From positions 1 through 61,231 of the forward strand of contig NZ_VXKQ01000032.1 in assembly GCF_008711465.1 (NCBI RefSeq): a stretch of 61,231 nt of DNA, read 5' to 3'. The notes under the pieces were generated by a model, which was not told where the DNA came from, searched no databases, and saw only the letters and a program-made list of their open reading frames with translations. Shown here one piece after another: positions 1-7,494 of the stretch. Every line of letters starts with the position of its first letter. Position 1 is the first letter of the stretch. A program made the position numbers and the translations under genes. The DNA comes from Francisella sp. SYW-9. GTDB lineage: Bacteria; Pseudomonadota; Gammaproteobacteria; Francisellales; Francisellaceae.

Positions 1-19
1 AGTTATCTAGGACAGCCCC
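1..19. repeat. terminal inverted repeat of an IS1016-like element (left edge)
   Basis: These 19 bases are the exact reverse complement of bases 61165-61183, where the same sequence opens an IS with a transposase start just inside it. The GGGGCTGTCC terminus is typical of IS1016/IS1595-family ends. The body of this left copy lies outside the window, so its orientation and intactness cannot be seen. The 8 bases next to it (ATAATTAA) do not match the 8 before the right copy (TTATTTAA), so the two ends are not one simple insertion. Confidence 0.85.
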
Positions 20-153
20 ATAATTAATATCAAAACTTTTATAGCTAGCTTCAGTTTTATATAAAACAAATAGATTTATCTATGTTCTCGTGAACAAGTT
101 GCTTTAAGTTAAATTTAATACTAAATTGCTTAATAATCATAAGAAAATCCCAT

Positions 154-168
154 AAATACCCGGTATTT
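154..168. promoter_or_regulatory. perfect palindrome upstream of the ATP-grasp gene
   Basis: AAATACC and GGTATTT flank a single central C, giving a perfect 7-1-7 inverted repeat about 40 bases before the start at 208. It sits where an operator or the 5' end of the transcript would be expected for the ATP-grasp/EamA pair. No regulator is identified nearby. A second, weaker repeat (TGTTC-TCGT-GAACA) lies at 83-96. Function is inferred from position and symmetry only. Confidence 0.35.
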
Positions 169-207
169 TATTATTTAAGTTGAAACTAATTTAGAAGAAA
201 TTTTTGT

Positions 208-1449
208 ATGAAAAATATAGTTATATTTGCGAGTAAACCTCAGCATGTTCCTGATATTTCCTGTATCCCACGAAATATAAGAAGAAAAGCTAATATTATT
301 TTGCTAATTAATAAGAATTTAGAAAATGTAATATCTAATAGTCAGATTATATTTGATGAGGTTATCGAGTTAGGAGTTAAAGTCTTTAATAATGGGGTAA
401 TAGTTATTTTAAATCCAGAAGAAGTGGACTCTAATTTAAAGCTTTTAGAAAATAGATACACTAGCTTAGAAATCGTATTACCCGATGAGTTTAATATTGA
501 CAGTCTTGAGAGTATTCTTGCTAAATATAATCAAAAATGGAGTAAGGGAACAGGTCGAATTTGTAGAGATAAGATTTTAATGAAAGACTTTATGCAAAAA
601 CATAATATAAGAACTCCAAAATATATTCGATTTAATATGAAAGATAACTTTGATGAAATCAAAAAATATATAGGAGCTCCTTTTATTATTAAACCAATAG
701 ATAGTGCAGGTTCAATAGATGTTGCAAAAATAGCTACAGAAGAGGAGTTAAATGCTTTTAAAAGAAATAAGTATGGCTCTAAAAATTTTGAAGTAGAAGA
801 GTTTATTGATGGAGATTTATTTCATATTGAAACGGTAAAGCTTGGAGATAAAATGTTCTCTACAATATCTGAGTATACAATACCTTCAGGTGTAGGATTA
901 GAAAAAAATATTATAACTGGATCAGTTAACTTAGATAAATATGATAAAAGATATAGTCTCTTGAATTCATTTAATAACGATATTATAAAAGCTTTAGATA
1001 ATGATGGTTGCTTTCATGCAGAGGTTTTTATTGATAAGCATACCAAAACTCCAGTTTTCCTTGAAGTAGCTTGGCGACAGGCTGGTTATCCTGTTGATAT
1101 GTCATTTGTTAATATTCATGGATATAATCAGACCTTATTCTATGTTTGTTTATTGATTGATGAAGGATTTGAGAATAAAAAAAAGGATTTTCTTCTTTTT
1201 AATTTCGTTATAACTGTTAAAAAGGGGATTAATGACTTTTATAAGTTACCTGCCTTTAAAGGAGATCTTATAAACTATAAAGAAATTATAAAACCGGATA
1301 GTTTTCGTGAGAATGGCCCTTCTTTCTTTGCAGATGCCGCGAGATCTTTCACTTTGAAGTATGAATCTGATGATGATTTCCCTTCATTTATTGATAGCGA
1401 TTTTAAGAAAATTCAAAACATGAATAATAGGATTTTAAATGAAAAATAA
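208..1449 (+). CDS. ATP-grasp ligase, amino-acid ligase/carbamoyl-phosphate-synthase-like
   Basis: A 413-residue protein with the ATP-grasp layout. An N-terminal pre-ATP-grasp domain spans about residues 1-110. A nucleotide-binding segment has IIKP with K162, followed by a serine/glycine-rich loop (DSAGS, 165-169), and an acidic strand EEFIDGD starts at 197. Metal-binding acids are E272 (HAEVFID) and E286 (LEVAWRQAG), the latter matching the E-x-x-x-R-x-x-G signature of L-amino-acid ligase type ATP-grasp enzymes. Such enzymes join a carboxylate to an amine through an acyl phosphate. It overlaps the downstream EamA transporter by 11 bp, suggesting that the product is exported. Substrates cannot be read from the sequence. 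It lies next to an IS end in AT-rich DNA, which is consistent with acquired DNA. Confidence 0.8.
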   Translation: MKNIVIFASKPQHVPDISCIPRNIRRKANIILLINKNLENVISNSQIIFDEVIELGVKVFNNGVIVILNPEEVDSNLKLLENRYTSLEIVLPDEFNIDSLESILAKYNQKWSKGTGRICRDKILMKDFMQKHNIRTPKYIRFNMKDNFDEIKKYIGAPFIIKPIDSAGSIDVAKIATEEELNAFKRNKYGSKNFEVEEFIDGDLFHIETVKLGDKMFSTISEYTIPSGVGLEKNIITGSVNLDKYDKRYSLLNSFNNDIIKALDNDGCFHAEVFIDKHTKTPVFLEVAWRQAGYPVDMSFVNIHGYNQTLFYVCLLIDEGFENKKKDFLLFNFVITVKKGINDFYKLPAFKGDLINYKEIIKPDSFRENGPSFFADAARSFTLKYESDDDFPSFIDSDFKKIQNMNNRILNEK

Positions 1450-2314
1450 GAATTTAAGCATTTATTTTCGAACTATTTTATATGTTTTAATGGTAAGTGG
1501 CTCATTTGTTTTTATTCATAATAGTCAATCTAAGCAGAACGCTTTAATTTCAATATTGTTTATAAGCATTACATCAGCTTTTTTTTATAATATCATTAAT
1601 ATTCATAGATTTCGTGTTGTCCATATATCTATTATAAAGTCACCTTTTTTATGGCTACTAACATCATGCTCTATTGGTATTCAATGGTTCAGTATATATT
1701 ATGCAGATATAATAGGAGGGCCTGTAGAAATTTTAGTGATGGCATGTCTGTTTGAGATATTAATAGCCACATTTTTTGATAAAAATATTATCAAAATATT
1801 CACAACATTAGTTCTTGTTTTAATAAGTATTTGGGTCTTTATGAAATATGATGTTTATAGTTTTATATTATGTTTTGTTTCGGGGCTTTCTGGATATATT
1901 TACTGTAAGTCATCATATGCTATTTCTAGGAAAATGAACTTGAATTCTCGTGATATCCTTTCAATAAGATTTTATCCTACTATATTAATTATTATTGGTA
2001 TATGTGCATTCAACTATTATTCAGGAGGTTTATATAATAGTTCTTTTATAAGCTTCAAGAGTATTTTAGTATTTATAATTATAGCATTTACTACATTTAT
2101 ACTTCCTGTACTATTATTTCAAAGCATTATACTAAAAATAGGTGCTGAAAAAGCTGTATATATACTTTCATTGGTTCCACTGTCAGCTATGCTTATGGAT
2201 GGTATATTTATGCGTGAATGGTATTTAAGTGTTATTATAATATGCCTAGTATTGATAGTGTTTCTTAATTATAGATCTATAATAGCTCTCTTAAATAAAA
2301 TTATAATTAGTTAA
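1439..2314 (+). CDS. EamA/DMT-family membrane transporter
   Basis: A 291-residue, very hydrophobic protein with about nine or ten predicted membrane helices in the two-halves layout of EamA/DMT metabolite exporters. The second half contains the short GAEKAVYILSLVPLSA helix region where EamA proteins carry a conserved small-residue motif. Its ATG lies inside the end of the ATP-grasp gene (11-bp overlap), so translation is probably coupled. EamA proteins often export amino acids or small metabolites, so this one may export the ligase product. Family assignment rests on topology and length rather than on a diagnostic motif. Confidence 0.7.
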   Translation: MKNKNLSIYFRTILYVLMVSGSFVFIHNSQSKQNALISILFISITSAFFYNIINIHRFRVVHISIIKSPFLWLLTSCSIGIQWFSIYYADIIGGPVEILVMACLFEILIATFFDKNIIKIFTTLVLVLISIWVFMKYDVYSFILCFVSGLSGYIYCKSSYAISRKMNLNSRDILSIRFYPTILIIIGICAFNYYSGGLYNSSFISFKSILVFIIIAFTTFILPVLLFQSIILKIGAEKAVYILSLVPLSAMLMDGIFMREWYLSVIIICLVLIVFLNYRSIIALLNKIIIS

Positions 2315-2346
2315 AAGTTATTTCACATAAAATCTCTTTATAGAGA

Positions 2347-2357
2347 ATGATTATCAT
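2347..2357. promoter_or_regulatory. Fur-box-like palindrome
   Basis: ATGAT-T-ATCAT is a perfect 5-1-5 palindrome within GAGAATGATTATCATAGC, matching the core of Fur boxes (GATAATGATAATCATTATC) in the centre but not at the outer positions. It lies about 200 bp upstream of the secreted-protein gene at 2556, rather far for direct repression. In such AT-rich DNA a chance match is quite possible. Confidence 0.25.
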
Positions 2358-2555
2358 AGCTTATCTATTTTCCAAACCATATTAAGTTTTTAAAATCTAA
2401 AATATATTATTTTGCTCTATATTTAATATTTCTAGAGTAGCTTATAGCATATAATTATAGGATCAATATCCTGGTATATCTTAGTCTTTTTCGATTCTTA
2501 GTAAGAGAGGGATATTTTAATTAAAGAATTTAATAAGTATAGGAGATTTATTTTT

Positions 2556-3290
2556 ATGAGAAAGGTTCTGGCAGGTTTATTACTCTGTATGTTTATTACA
2601 GTTGCTTGCTTTGCAAGTGACTCTAATGTTAATCAAGATCAATTATCTAGCGCCATACAGAACAGATTATATGAACAAACTGGAGATAAGCATGTATCTC
2701 AAGAGTTGACTAAGTTTATTATGTCTAATGTACTAACATGGAAAGCTAAGAGTATAGATATATCAAAAGCTAATTCAATATTAGCTTTTTCATTTGGTAA
2801 TGCATATGCTAAAAATGGTAATCAAAAGCCAGGGAAAATGAATTTTGAATTAGCTAACTTAGTTATTAGTATTTATAGTAAAAGACATCTTCCAGTATAT
2901 GCTCAGTGGGAAATAGCACAAGCAATCGGTAATAGAATACCACATAAAGATTTGCATACTATTTATCCAAGAGTTGATAGTCAAGGCAATTTAGTATATT
3001 TAGATACTAAAGGTGTTGCCAAAGAGGCAATCAAAGAAGCAAAAGGAATAGGTAATCTTGGTACAGCTATAGTTGTTGCTTTTAAAGAGCATGAGCTAAG
3101 AGCAGTAAGAACATCTCAAGCTTTAGGAATAAAAGCATTCGCTCCAGAAGGTTATAAATTATCAGATACTTATGATAAACATTCAGGCCAACCATGGACT
3201 CGTGATAAGTTAACATTTATGCTTTATGAGATTAGAACTAGAGCAAATATATATAGAGAAAATCTAAATGGCATGATTAGCAAGAAATAG
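2556..3290 (+). CDS. secreted protein of unknown function
   Basis: A 244-residue protein starting with a clear signal peptide: K/R at positions 2-3, a leucine-rich core, and a likely cleavage around CFAS at residues 18-21. The start is supported by AGGAG 12 bases upstream. The mature part is soluble, mixed alpha-helical and rich in lysine, with no cysteine after the signal and no catalytic motif I recognise. A region around residues 105-130 (YAQWEIAQAIGNRIP) looks helical. It stands alone between a 240-base gap and a convergent cupin gene 7 bases away. It is most likely a periplasmic or secreted Francisella-type hypothetical protein. Confidence 0.75.
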   Translation: MRKVLAGLLLCMFITVACFASDSNVNQDQLSSAIQNRLYEQTGDKHVSQELTKFIMSNVLTWKAKSIDISKANSILAFSFGNAYAKNGNQKPGKMNFELANLVISIYSKRHLPVYAQWEIAQAIGNRIPHKDLHTIYPRVDSQGNLVYLDTKGVAKEAIKEAKGIGNLGTAIVVAFKEHELRAVRTSQALGIKAFAPEGYKLSDTYDKHSGQPWTRDKLTFMLYEIRTRANIYRENLNGMISKK

Positions 3291-3297
3291 CTTAATT

Positions 3298-3633
3298 TTA
3301 AAGGAGCTTTATTTCTCCACACCAGCAGCATAGTATATCACATCCATCTGGGCCTGAGACTACTGAGTGTTGTGACTCTATAGGGTTAATAAAAAAATCT
3401 CCAGTAGTAAAGCTACCTCGCTCATCAGTCATCGATCCTTTTAAAACATATACCCATTCTACATCTGGATGAAGATGACTTGCTAATTTTGCATTAGGAT
3501 CTAAACGTATAAAATCAATTTGAAAACTTCTATTTTCGTCTCTAGCCAGGAGTTTTTTAGAAACTCCTTTTTTAAAGCTTTCTAGTTCTTTAATATCTTT
3601 TATATTAATCTTCATCAATTTAGTATTATCCAT
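3298..3633 (-). CDS. small cupin-domain protein (ChrR-type cupin)
   Basis: A single-domain cupin of about 111 residues. Cupin motif 1 is HLHPDVEWVYVLKG, with metal ligands H-x-H and a following E. Motif 2 ends with a histidine in IESQHSVVSG. The layout resembles the ChrR cupin-like domain, which binds Zn or Fe. I start it at the ATG at 3633, preceded by AAGG at good spacing; a TTG at 3660 would add nine residues. It has three late cysteines (CCWC), which is unusual and could be redox-active or metal-binding. It is followed upstream on the same strand by a Dabb protein and an ABM protein. Confidence 0.75.
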   Translation of the reverse strand: MDNTKLMKINIKDIKELESFKKGVSKKLLARDENRSFQIDFIRLDPNAKLASHLHPDVEWVYVLKGSMTDERGSFTTGDFFINPIESQHSVVSGPDGCDILCCWCGEIKLL

Positions 3634-3686
3634 AAATAAAGCCTTCAGGATGGTAGTCAAATAATTTGTATAAATAAAATGCCATA

Positions 3687-3989
3687 TTATAAATCAAACA
3701 CAAGTATGGATTCTATATCATTATTGATTAACGGTAATAGATATTGTTTAGCTATACTTATATGAGAGGTGTTATTTACATAATTATCTCTTTCATTAAT
3801 TGAATCAAACTCCATAGAAAAAGCATAGTTAAAACCTTTATTTAGGTCTTCATTACTGTTGTTATATCCGCATACGAAGTTTTTGAATTTTAATTCTAAT
3901 GAGAGGTCTCGAAACTTATTCATTACATTAATAATGCTAGATTCTCGACATGTTTTTGGTAATTTTAACAATACTAAGTGTTTGACCAT
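3687..3989 (-). CDS. Dabb-family dimeric alpha-beta barrel protein
   Basis: A 100-residue protein that begins MVKHLVLLKL, the first strand of stress-responsive A/B barrel (Dabb) proteins, where the histidine is usually conserved. It has the expected spacing of strand, helix (residues 17-30), strand, FAMEF-like strand (YAFSMEFDS) and C-terminal segment ending in a hydrophobic strand. Dabb proteins form dimeric ferredoxin-like barrels; many have no known reaction, while plant and fungal members act on polyketides. It is on the same strand as the cupin and ABM genes and might share transcription with them. Confidence 0.65.
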   Translation of the reverse strand: MVKHLVLLKLPKTCRESSIINVMNKFRDLSLELKFKNFVCGYNNSNEDLNKGFNYAFSMEFDSINERDNYVNNTSHISIAKQYLLPLINNDIESILVFDL

Positions 3990-4083
3990 AATTTAATAGT
4001 AAATTTCTTTTGCTAACTATAAAATACCATAAGTTTTAACTCAAAATATTTTATCTAGCAACTAATTAGTTAAAATAATCAAT

Positions 4084-4350
4084 TTAATTATAACGAATAG
4101 CCTTTTTTGATTTGACATATAATTCTCTAGCTTTTTTGAAATGAAGGTAGTGAGAAGTTTTTTGATGTAATAAAAAAGATTTCTCATTTTTCCATATCTC
4201 ATAAATGAAAAAACTATTTGATTCTTTTTTATATTCAAACTTGGTAGGTCTTTCGTGTTCTTTTGTTTTATCAATTAATATTTGTAATATTCTTTCAAAA
4301 TCATCTGTATAATTGGGATAAATATTAAAGCAAAAAGATTTTATAAACAT
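4084..4350 (-). CDS. ABM-domain protein, putative quinol monooxygenase
   Basis: An 88-residue protein matching the antibiotic biosynthesis monooxygenase (ABM) fold of the YgiN type. The central segment FFIYEIWKNEKSFLLHQKTSHY corresponds to the conserved strand E-x-W-x-x-x-x-x-x-x-H and following helix, and the TSHYLHF stretch corresponds to the substrate-proximal region. Such proteins are small dimeric barrels that oxidise quinols or other aromatics without a cofactor, or are involved in methylglyoxal/ROS responses. It is the first of three small minus-strand genes and lies next to a gap with IS debris. Confidence 0.7.
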   Translation of the reverse strand: MFIKSFCFNIYPNYTDDFERILQILIDKTKEHERPTKFEYKKESNSFFIYEIWKNEKSFLLHQKTSHYLHFKKARELYVKSKKAIRYN

Positions 4351-4527
4351 ATTTATTCAAAGATATAGAGTTAAGTTTATCTAATATATTAATAATTAGT
4401 CCATAGCTTTTATAGTAATGTTCAGCAAAGTATCACAACATAATTGCTTTAATGCGCTTTGGAATTTAAAAAACTGCTTGTCTTCATATTTCAAAACTTT
4501 GGAATATCAGTTAAACTTTTATTGCTG

Positions 4528-4588
4528 CGACTAAGGAGTGTATAATTTAACATTTGTAATATGTATATTTTCCTTTCATTCTTAGTCG
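4528..4588. repeat. inverted repeat in the 4351-4629 gap
   Basis: CGACTAAG at 4528-4535 and CTTAGTCG at 4581-4588 are perfect 8-base inverted copies about 45 bases apart, with partial pairing beyond them. A TATAAT hexamer lies between them at 4541-4546. The surrounding gap (4351-4629) has no credible coding sequence. The repeat might be the ends of a small decayed element or a structured RNA. I see no decisive sign of either. Confidence 0.3.
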
Positions 4589-4629
4589 TAGTGATAAGTT
4601 TGAATTTTAAGATTATATAGATTTAATTA

Positions 4630-4971
4630 GGCTCTGTGCACAAAAATAAACTTTTGCCGGACCAAACCAAATAAAAGTACAAGCTAATTTAATCATTCCT
4701 AGAGATAAGATACTGAAATAGCTTTATCAAACCTAGAGAATACTCTTCTAAAATGCTTAATTATCATCCTTGTCATACACTGTGTGTTCTTGTATTGTTG
4801 AATAAAGCATAACTTCTTGTAAATCAAAGTTTTGTACTGACTTAAATAATCTAGAGAATACGCCTTTATCACACTAGTCTTTAAAACGCTTATGTATGGA
4901 TATATTTTAACCTTTGAATAACAACGGTTTAGCTATTTTTGATATACTTTATACTTTTTGTGCACAAAGCC
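4630..4971 (-). mobile_element. decayed IS5-family (ISFtu2/IS427-like) remnant
   Basis: Inverted ends GGCTCTGTGCACAAAAA (4630-4646) and, reversed, GGCTTTGTGCACAAAAA (4971-4955) differ at one base and are flanked by TA on both sides, as expected for this IS5 subgroup. At only 342 bp the element is far shorter than an intact copy. Reading the minus strand gives broken transposase pieces: an OrfA-like segment containing CDKGVFSRLFKSVQNF (about 4880-4815), then a gap, then the C-terminal-like KLACTFIWFG (about 4693-4661), with several stops and frame changes. It is an internally deleted, non-coding relic. Confidence 0.75.
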
Positions 4972-5123
4972 TAGTTAATTTTTAATATTACTTATTAAAA
5001 AATGATTTATTAGTTTATTAATAATCGATGTTATATTTGTCATCTAAGTTTTAGATAGTTAAATCTAAACTTATAATTTGTTTTTAATAATGCTTAGAAA
5101 AAATAATAAAAGGGTGGAAAATT

Positions 5124-5375
5124 ATGAAAAGAGTATTAAAGTCATTATTTGTAGGTACTGTAACTTTTACCTCTATGTATGCCGCAGGTAATACACTAAA
5201 TGTTAGTGATTTAAACTGTTTAAGAGTAGAGAAGCAATTTAGCGAAAAATATAGAAATATTTGTCTATCTTCAAAGAAGCCTGAAGACTGTTCAACAGAA
5301 AGTTATGATAAATTAAAATCTAATATTAAAGAGTGTGATTTTAAAATATTGGGCTCTTTAAGGTCAGCATTTTAA
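5124..5375 (+). CDS. small secreted four-cysteine protein (paralog 1)
   Basis: An 83-residue precursor with a signal peptide (KR at 2-3, hydrophobic core, likely cleavage near MYA-A at residues 19-20), giving a mature protein of about 60 residues. A strong ribosome site AAGGGTGG precedes the ATG. Four cysteines (in NCLR, ICLS, DCST and ECDF) are shared with the next gene, as are the words DLNCL, KKPE-C, Y-KLKSN and GS-RSA near the C-terminus. Two disulfides are likely. No family is recognised. The pair looks like a tandem duplication of an exported small protein. Confidence 0.75.
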   Translation: MKRVLKSLFVGTVTFTSMYAAGNTLNVSDLNCLRVEKQFSEKYRNICLSSKKPEDCSTESYDKLKSNIKECDFKILGSLRSAF

Positions 5376-5544
5376 ATTCTCAGCATAGTATATACTTTTC
5401 TCTTTTAATAAATTACAACTTTAAATAAGCAAAATCTTTTTTTGATATATGTTATTAAAAAAAGATAGCTTTACTTATTAAAAAGAATGATACATTTAAA
5501 GTGTAGTTTAATTAAAAGCTTCAAACAAAAAAGAGGTGGTTATC

Positions 5545-5805
5545 ATGAAAAAGTTAGCATTAATTCTTCTATCAATAGTTATAGTTACTTCAGTGTATGC
5601 AGCAGATGTTCAATCAAATAGTGGTTCTCAAATAAATACCGGAGATTTAAATTGTTTACAATTACAAAAGCATGCCGGTAAGAAAAGCTTTTGTTTACCA
5701 GTCAAAAAACCTGAAAGTTGTTCAGCAGAAAATTATGCTAAGCTAAAGTCAAATGTTCAAGAATGTAAATTTAAAGTTAGAGGTTCTATAAGATCTGCAC
5801 TTTAA
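5545..5805 (+). CDS. small secreted four-cysteine protein (paralog 2)
   Basis: An 86-residue paralog of the preceding gene. I choose the ATG at 5545 because AAGAGGTGG lies 5-6 bases upstream; an in-frame GTG at 5536 overlaps that ribosome site and is unlikely. The signal peptide (MKKLALILL...) is cleaved probably after VYA. The mature part has a short serine/asparagine-rich insert, then the same four-cysteine frame with DLNCL, FCLP, KKPESCS, KLKSN-QECKFK and GSIRSAL. It has its own gap of 169 bases, so the copies may be expressed separately. Function unknown. Confidence 0.75.
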   Translation: MKKLALILLSIVIVTSVYAADVQSNSGSQINTGDLNCLQLQKHAGKKSFCLPVKKPESCSAENYAKLKSNVQECKFKVRGSIRSAL

Positions 5806-5921
5806 ATCTAATAGTTTACATTTCTAAAATATTCTATTTATAATCCTAAACCTAATAATTCTTGTATATTAATCTCTAGAATGTAAAATTTAGAAATATT
5901 AAGTATCTATAAACATTTCTT

Positions 5922-7307
5922 ATGCAAGAATCTTTAAAACTTAGTGAATTTTTAGAACTTATAAAAAGCACAATAGAAACGAGTTTTAGTTATGAAGGTT
6001 TTTGGATTATTGCAGAGCTTTCAGAATGGAGAAAATCTGGTCGACACTATTATGGTGAGCTAATAGAGCATGATGGTGTTAGTAAATATCCTGTAGCTAA
6101 GATTAGATGTAACTGTTGGGCTAATAAGGCTGATTATATTTTAAGGAAATTTAACTCTTCAACTAATGAGCAGCTAAAATCAGATATGAAAGTACTACTA
6201 AAAGTATCTGTGAATTATCATATTAGCTTTGGACTTAGCTTAAATATAATAGATATTGATCCAGCTTTTACATTAGGAGATAGACAAGCTCGTAAATTAG
6301 AAATTTTGCAAGATCTAGCGAAAAAAGGTATATTAGAAAAAAATAAAAATCTTAGTTTACCTAAAGAATTTACAAGTATTGCTGTAATTACAAGTCTAAC
6401 AGCAGCTGGTAAAGGTGATTTTTTTGAGGAAGCAGATAAATTAGAATCTTTAGGATTATGTGATTTTGATATCTTTGAAGCAAAAATGCAAGGTAAAGAC
6501 TGTGCAATAAGTGTCTCAAATGCTTTTAATAAAATTATGCAAAAAGCTAGTAAATATGATGCAATTGTACTTATTCGTGGAGGTGGTTCTCAAGCGGATT
6601 TAGATTGGTTTAATAATATTCTACCAGCTGAAAGTATTTGTAATAGTAGATTACCTGTGATGGTTGGTATAGGACATGAGCGTGATAGTACTGTTTTAGA
6701 TGACATCTGTACAAAACGTTTTGATACGCCTTCAAAAGTGATAAATTTTATAGCAAATACCATAGTAGAGAATGCTAAAAATGCTAAATATGATTATGAT
6801 TTGATAATTAAAATAGTTAAAAATTTAGCTAAGCAAAACCAAGATCAATTAGAAAGAGTGTATGGTGATTTTAAAACTAAGATAGATCACTATTTATACC
6901 AAATTAACCAAAGTTTAAAATATAATTATAAAAGTGTTTTATCAGTATCAAGAGGACTGATTAAGCTATATAGTCAAACTGTTGAATCTCAATATAGTAA
7001 CATAGGCCATAATACTCAAAACTTAGTAAAGTACTATAATTATTCTGTTGATGAATATTATAAACAGTCAATTAATATCTCAAGAAGTATTACAAAATAT
7101 TATAGTCAGATAAGTGAGTATTTGTATAAACAGATTCTTTCAGTATCTATTGAGCCGACATTAAAAAGAGGCTTTAGTGTGACAGTATCTCAAGATGGTA
7201 AATATATTACAAATTATAAACAAGCTCAGAAGTATTCAACACTAGATATAGTTTATTCAGATGGAAAAATTCAAGCAGAGGTAAAAAATAATGGCAACAC
7301 AAAGTAA
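5922..7307 (+). CDS. xseA: exodeoxyribonuclease VII large subunit
   Basis: The 461-residue catalytic subunit of exonuclease VII, which degrades single-stranded DNA to short oligonucleotides from either end. An N-terminal OB-fold (residues 1-100, including FWIIAELSEW and HYYGEL) is followed by the nuclease core with the conserved stretches IAVITSLTAAG, RGGGSQADLDWFN and PVMVGIGHERDSTVLD, and a long helical C-terminal arm. The family signature PTLKRGFSV lies near the end. The helical arm contains loosely repeated segments rich in KYY/SRS. It overlaps xseB by 17 bp, so the two subunits are translationally coupled. Confidence 0.95.
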   Translation: MQESLKLSEFLELIKSTIETSFSYEGFWIIAELSEWRKSGRHYYGELIEHDGVSKYPVAKIRCNCWANKADYILRKFNSSTNEQLKSDMKVLLKVSVNYHISFGLSLNIIDIDPAFTLGDRQARKLEILQDLAKKGILEKNKNLSLPKEFTSIAVITSLTAAGKGDFFEEADKLESLGLCDFDIFEAKMQGKDCAISVSNAFNKIMQKASKYDAIVLIRGGGSQADLDWFNNILPAESICNSRLPVMVGIGHERDSTVLDDICTKRFDTPSKVINFIANTIVENAKNAKYDYDLIIKIVKNLAKQNQDQLERVYGDFKTKIDHYLYQINQSLKYNYKSVLSVSRGLIKLYSQTVESQYSNIGHNTQNLVKYYNYSVDEYYKQSINISRSITKYYSQISEYLYKQILSVSIEPTLKRGFSVTVSQDGKYITNYKQAQKYSTLDIVYSDGKIQAEVKNNGNTK

Positions 7308-7494
7308 GAAATTCGCAAAAAATTATGAAATCTTAGAACAAATAAATGAAAAGCTCCAAGATAATCAGGACAATCCAGCTTTATTAGATGAATTAGCTCC
7401 TATGTTAGAACAAGCATCTAAAAGCTATAAATTATGTAAAGAAAGGATAAGTGCTGCGCAAAAGTTTATAGATGAGTTTGATAAAGATAATTAA
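7291..7494 (+). CDS. xseB: exodeoxyribonuclease VII small subunit
   Basis: A 67-residue, highly charged helical protein of the XseB family, which binds the coiled-coil arm of XseA in several copies. The family pattern of a first helix (KNYEILEQINEKLQ), an acidic loop with PALLDELAPMLEQASKSY and a second helix with a C-K-x-x-x-x-A-x-x segment is clear. It starts inside the end of xseA and overlaps the convergent gene that ends at 7491 by 4 bp. Confidence 0.9.
   Translation: MATQSKKFAKNYEILEQINEKLQDNQDNPALLDELAPMLEQASKSYKLCKERISAAQKFIDEFDKDN

Noticed and set aside
4062-4274. Minus-strand 70-codon frame overlapping the ABM gene
   Set aside because: It is a different frame of the ABM coding region; only the 88-residue frame gives a recognisable fold.
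5431-5464. A/T-only hairpin (ATCTTTTTTT with AAAAAAAGAT) between the two small secreted genes
   Set aside because: The stem is pure A/T, so stability is low, and the window is full of such runs; I do not call it a terminator.
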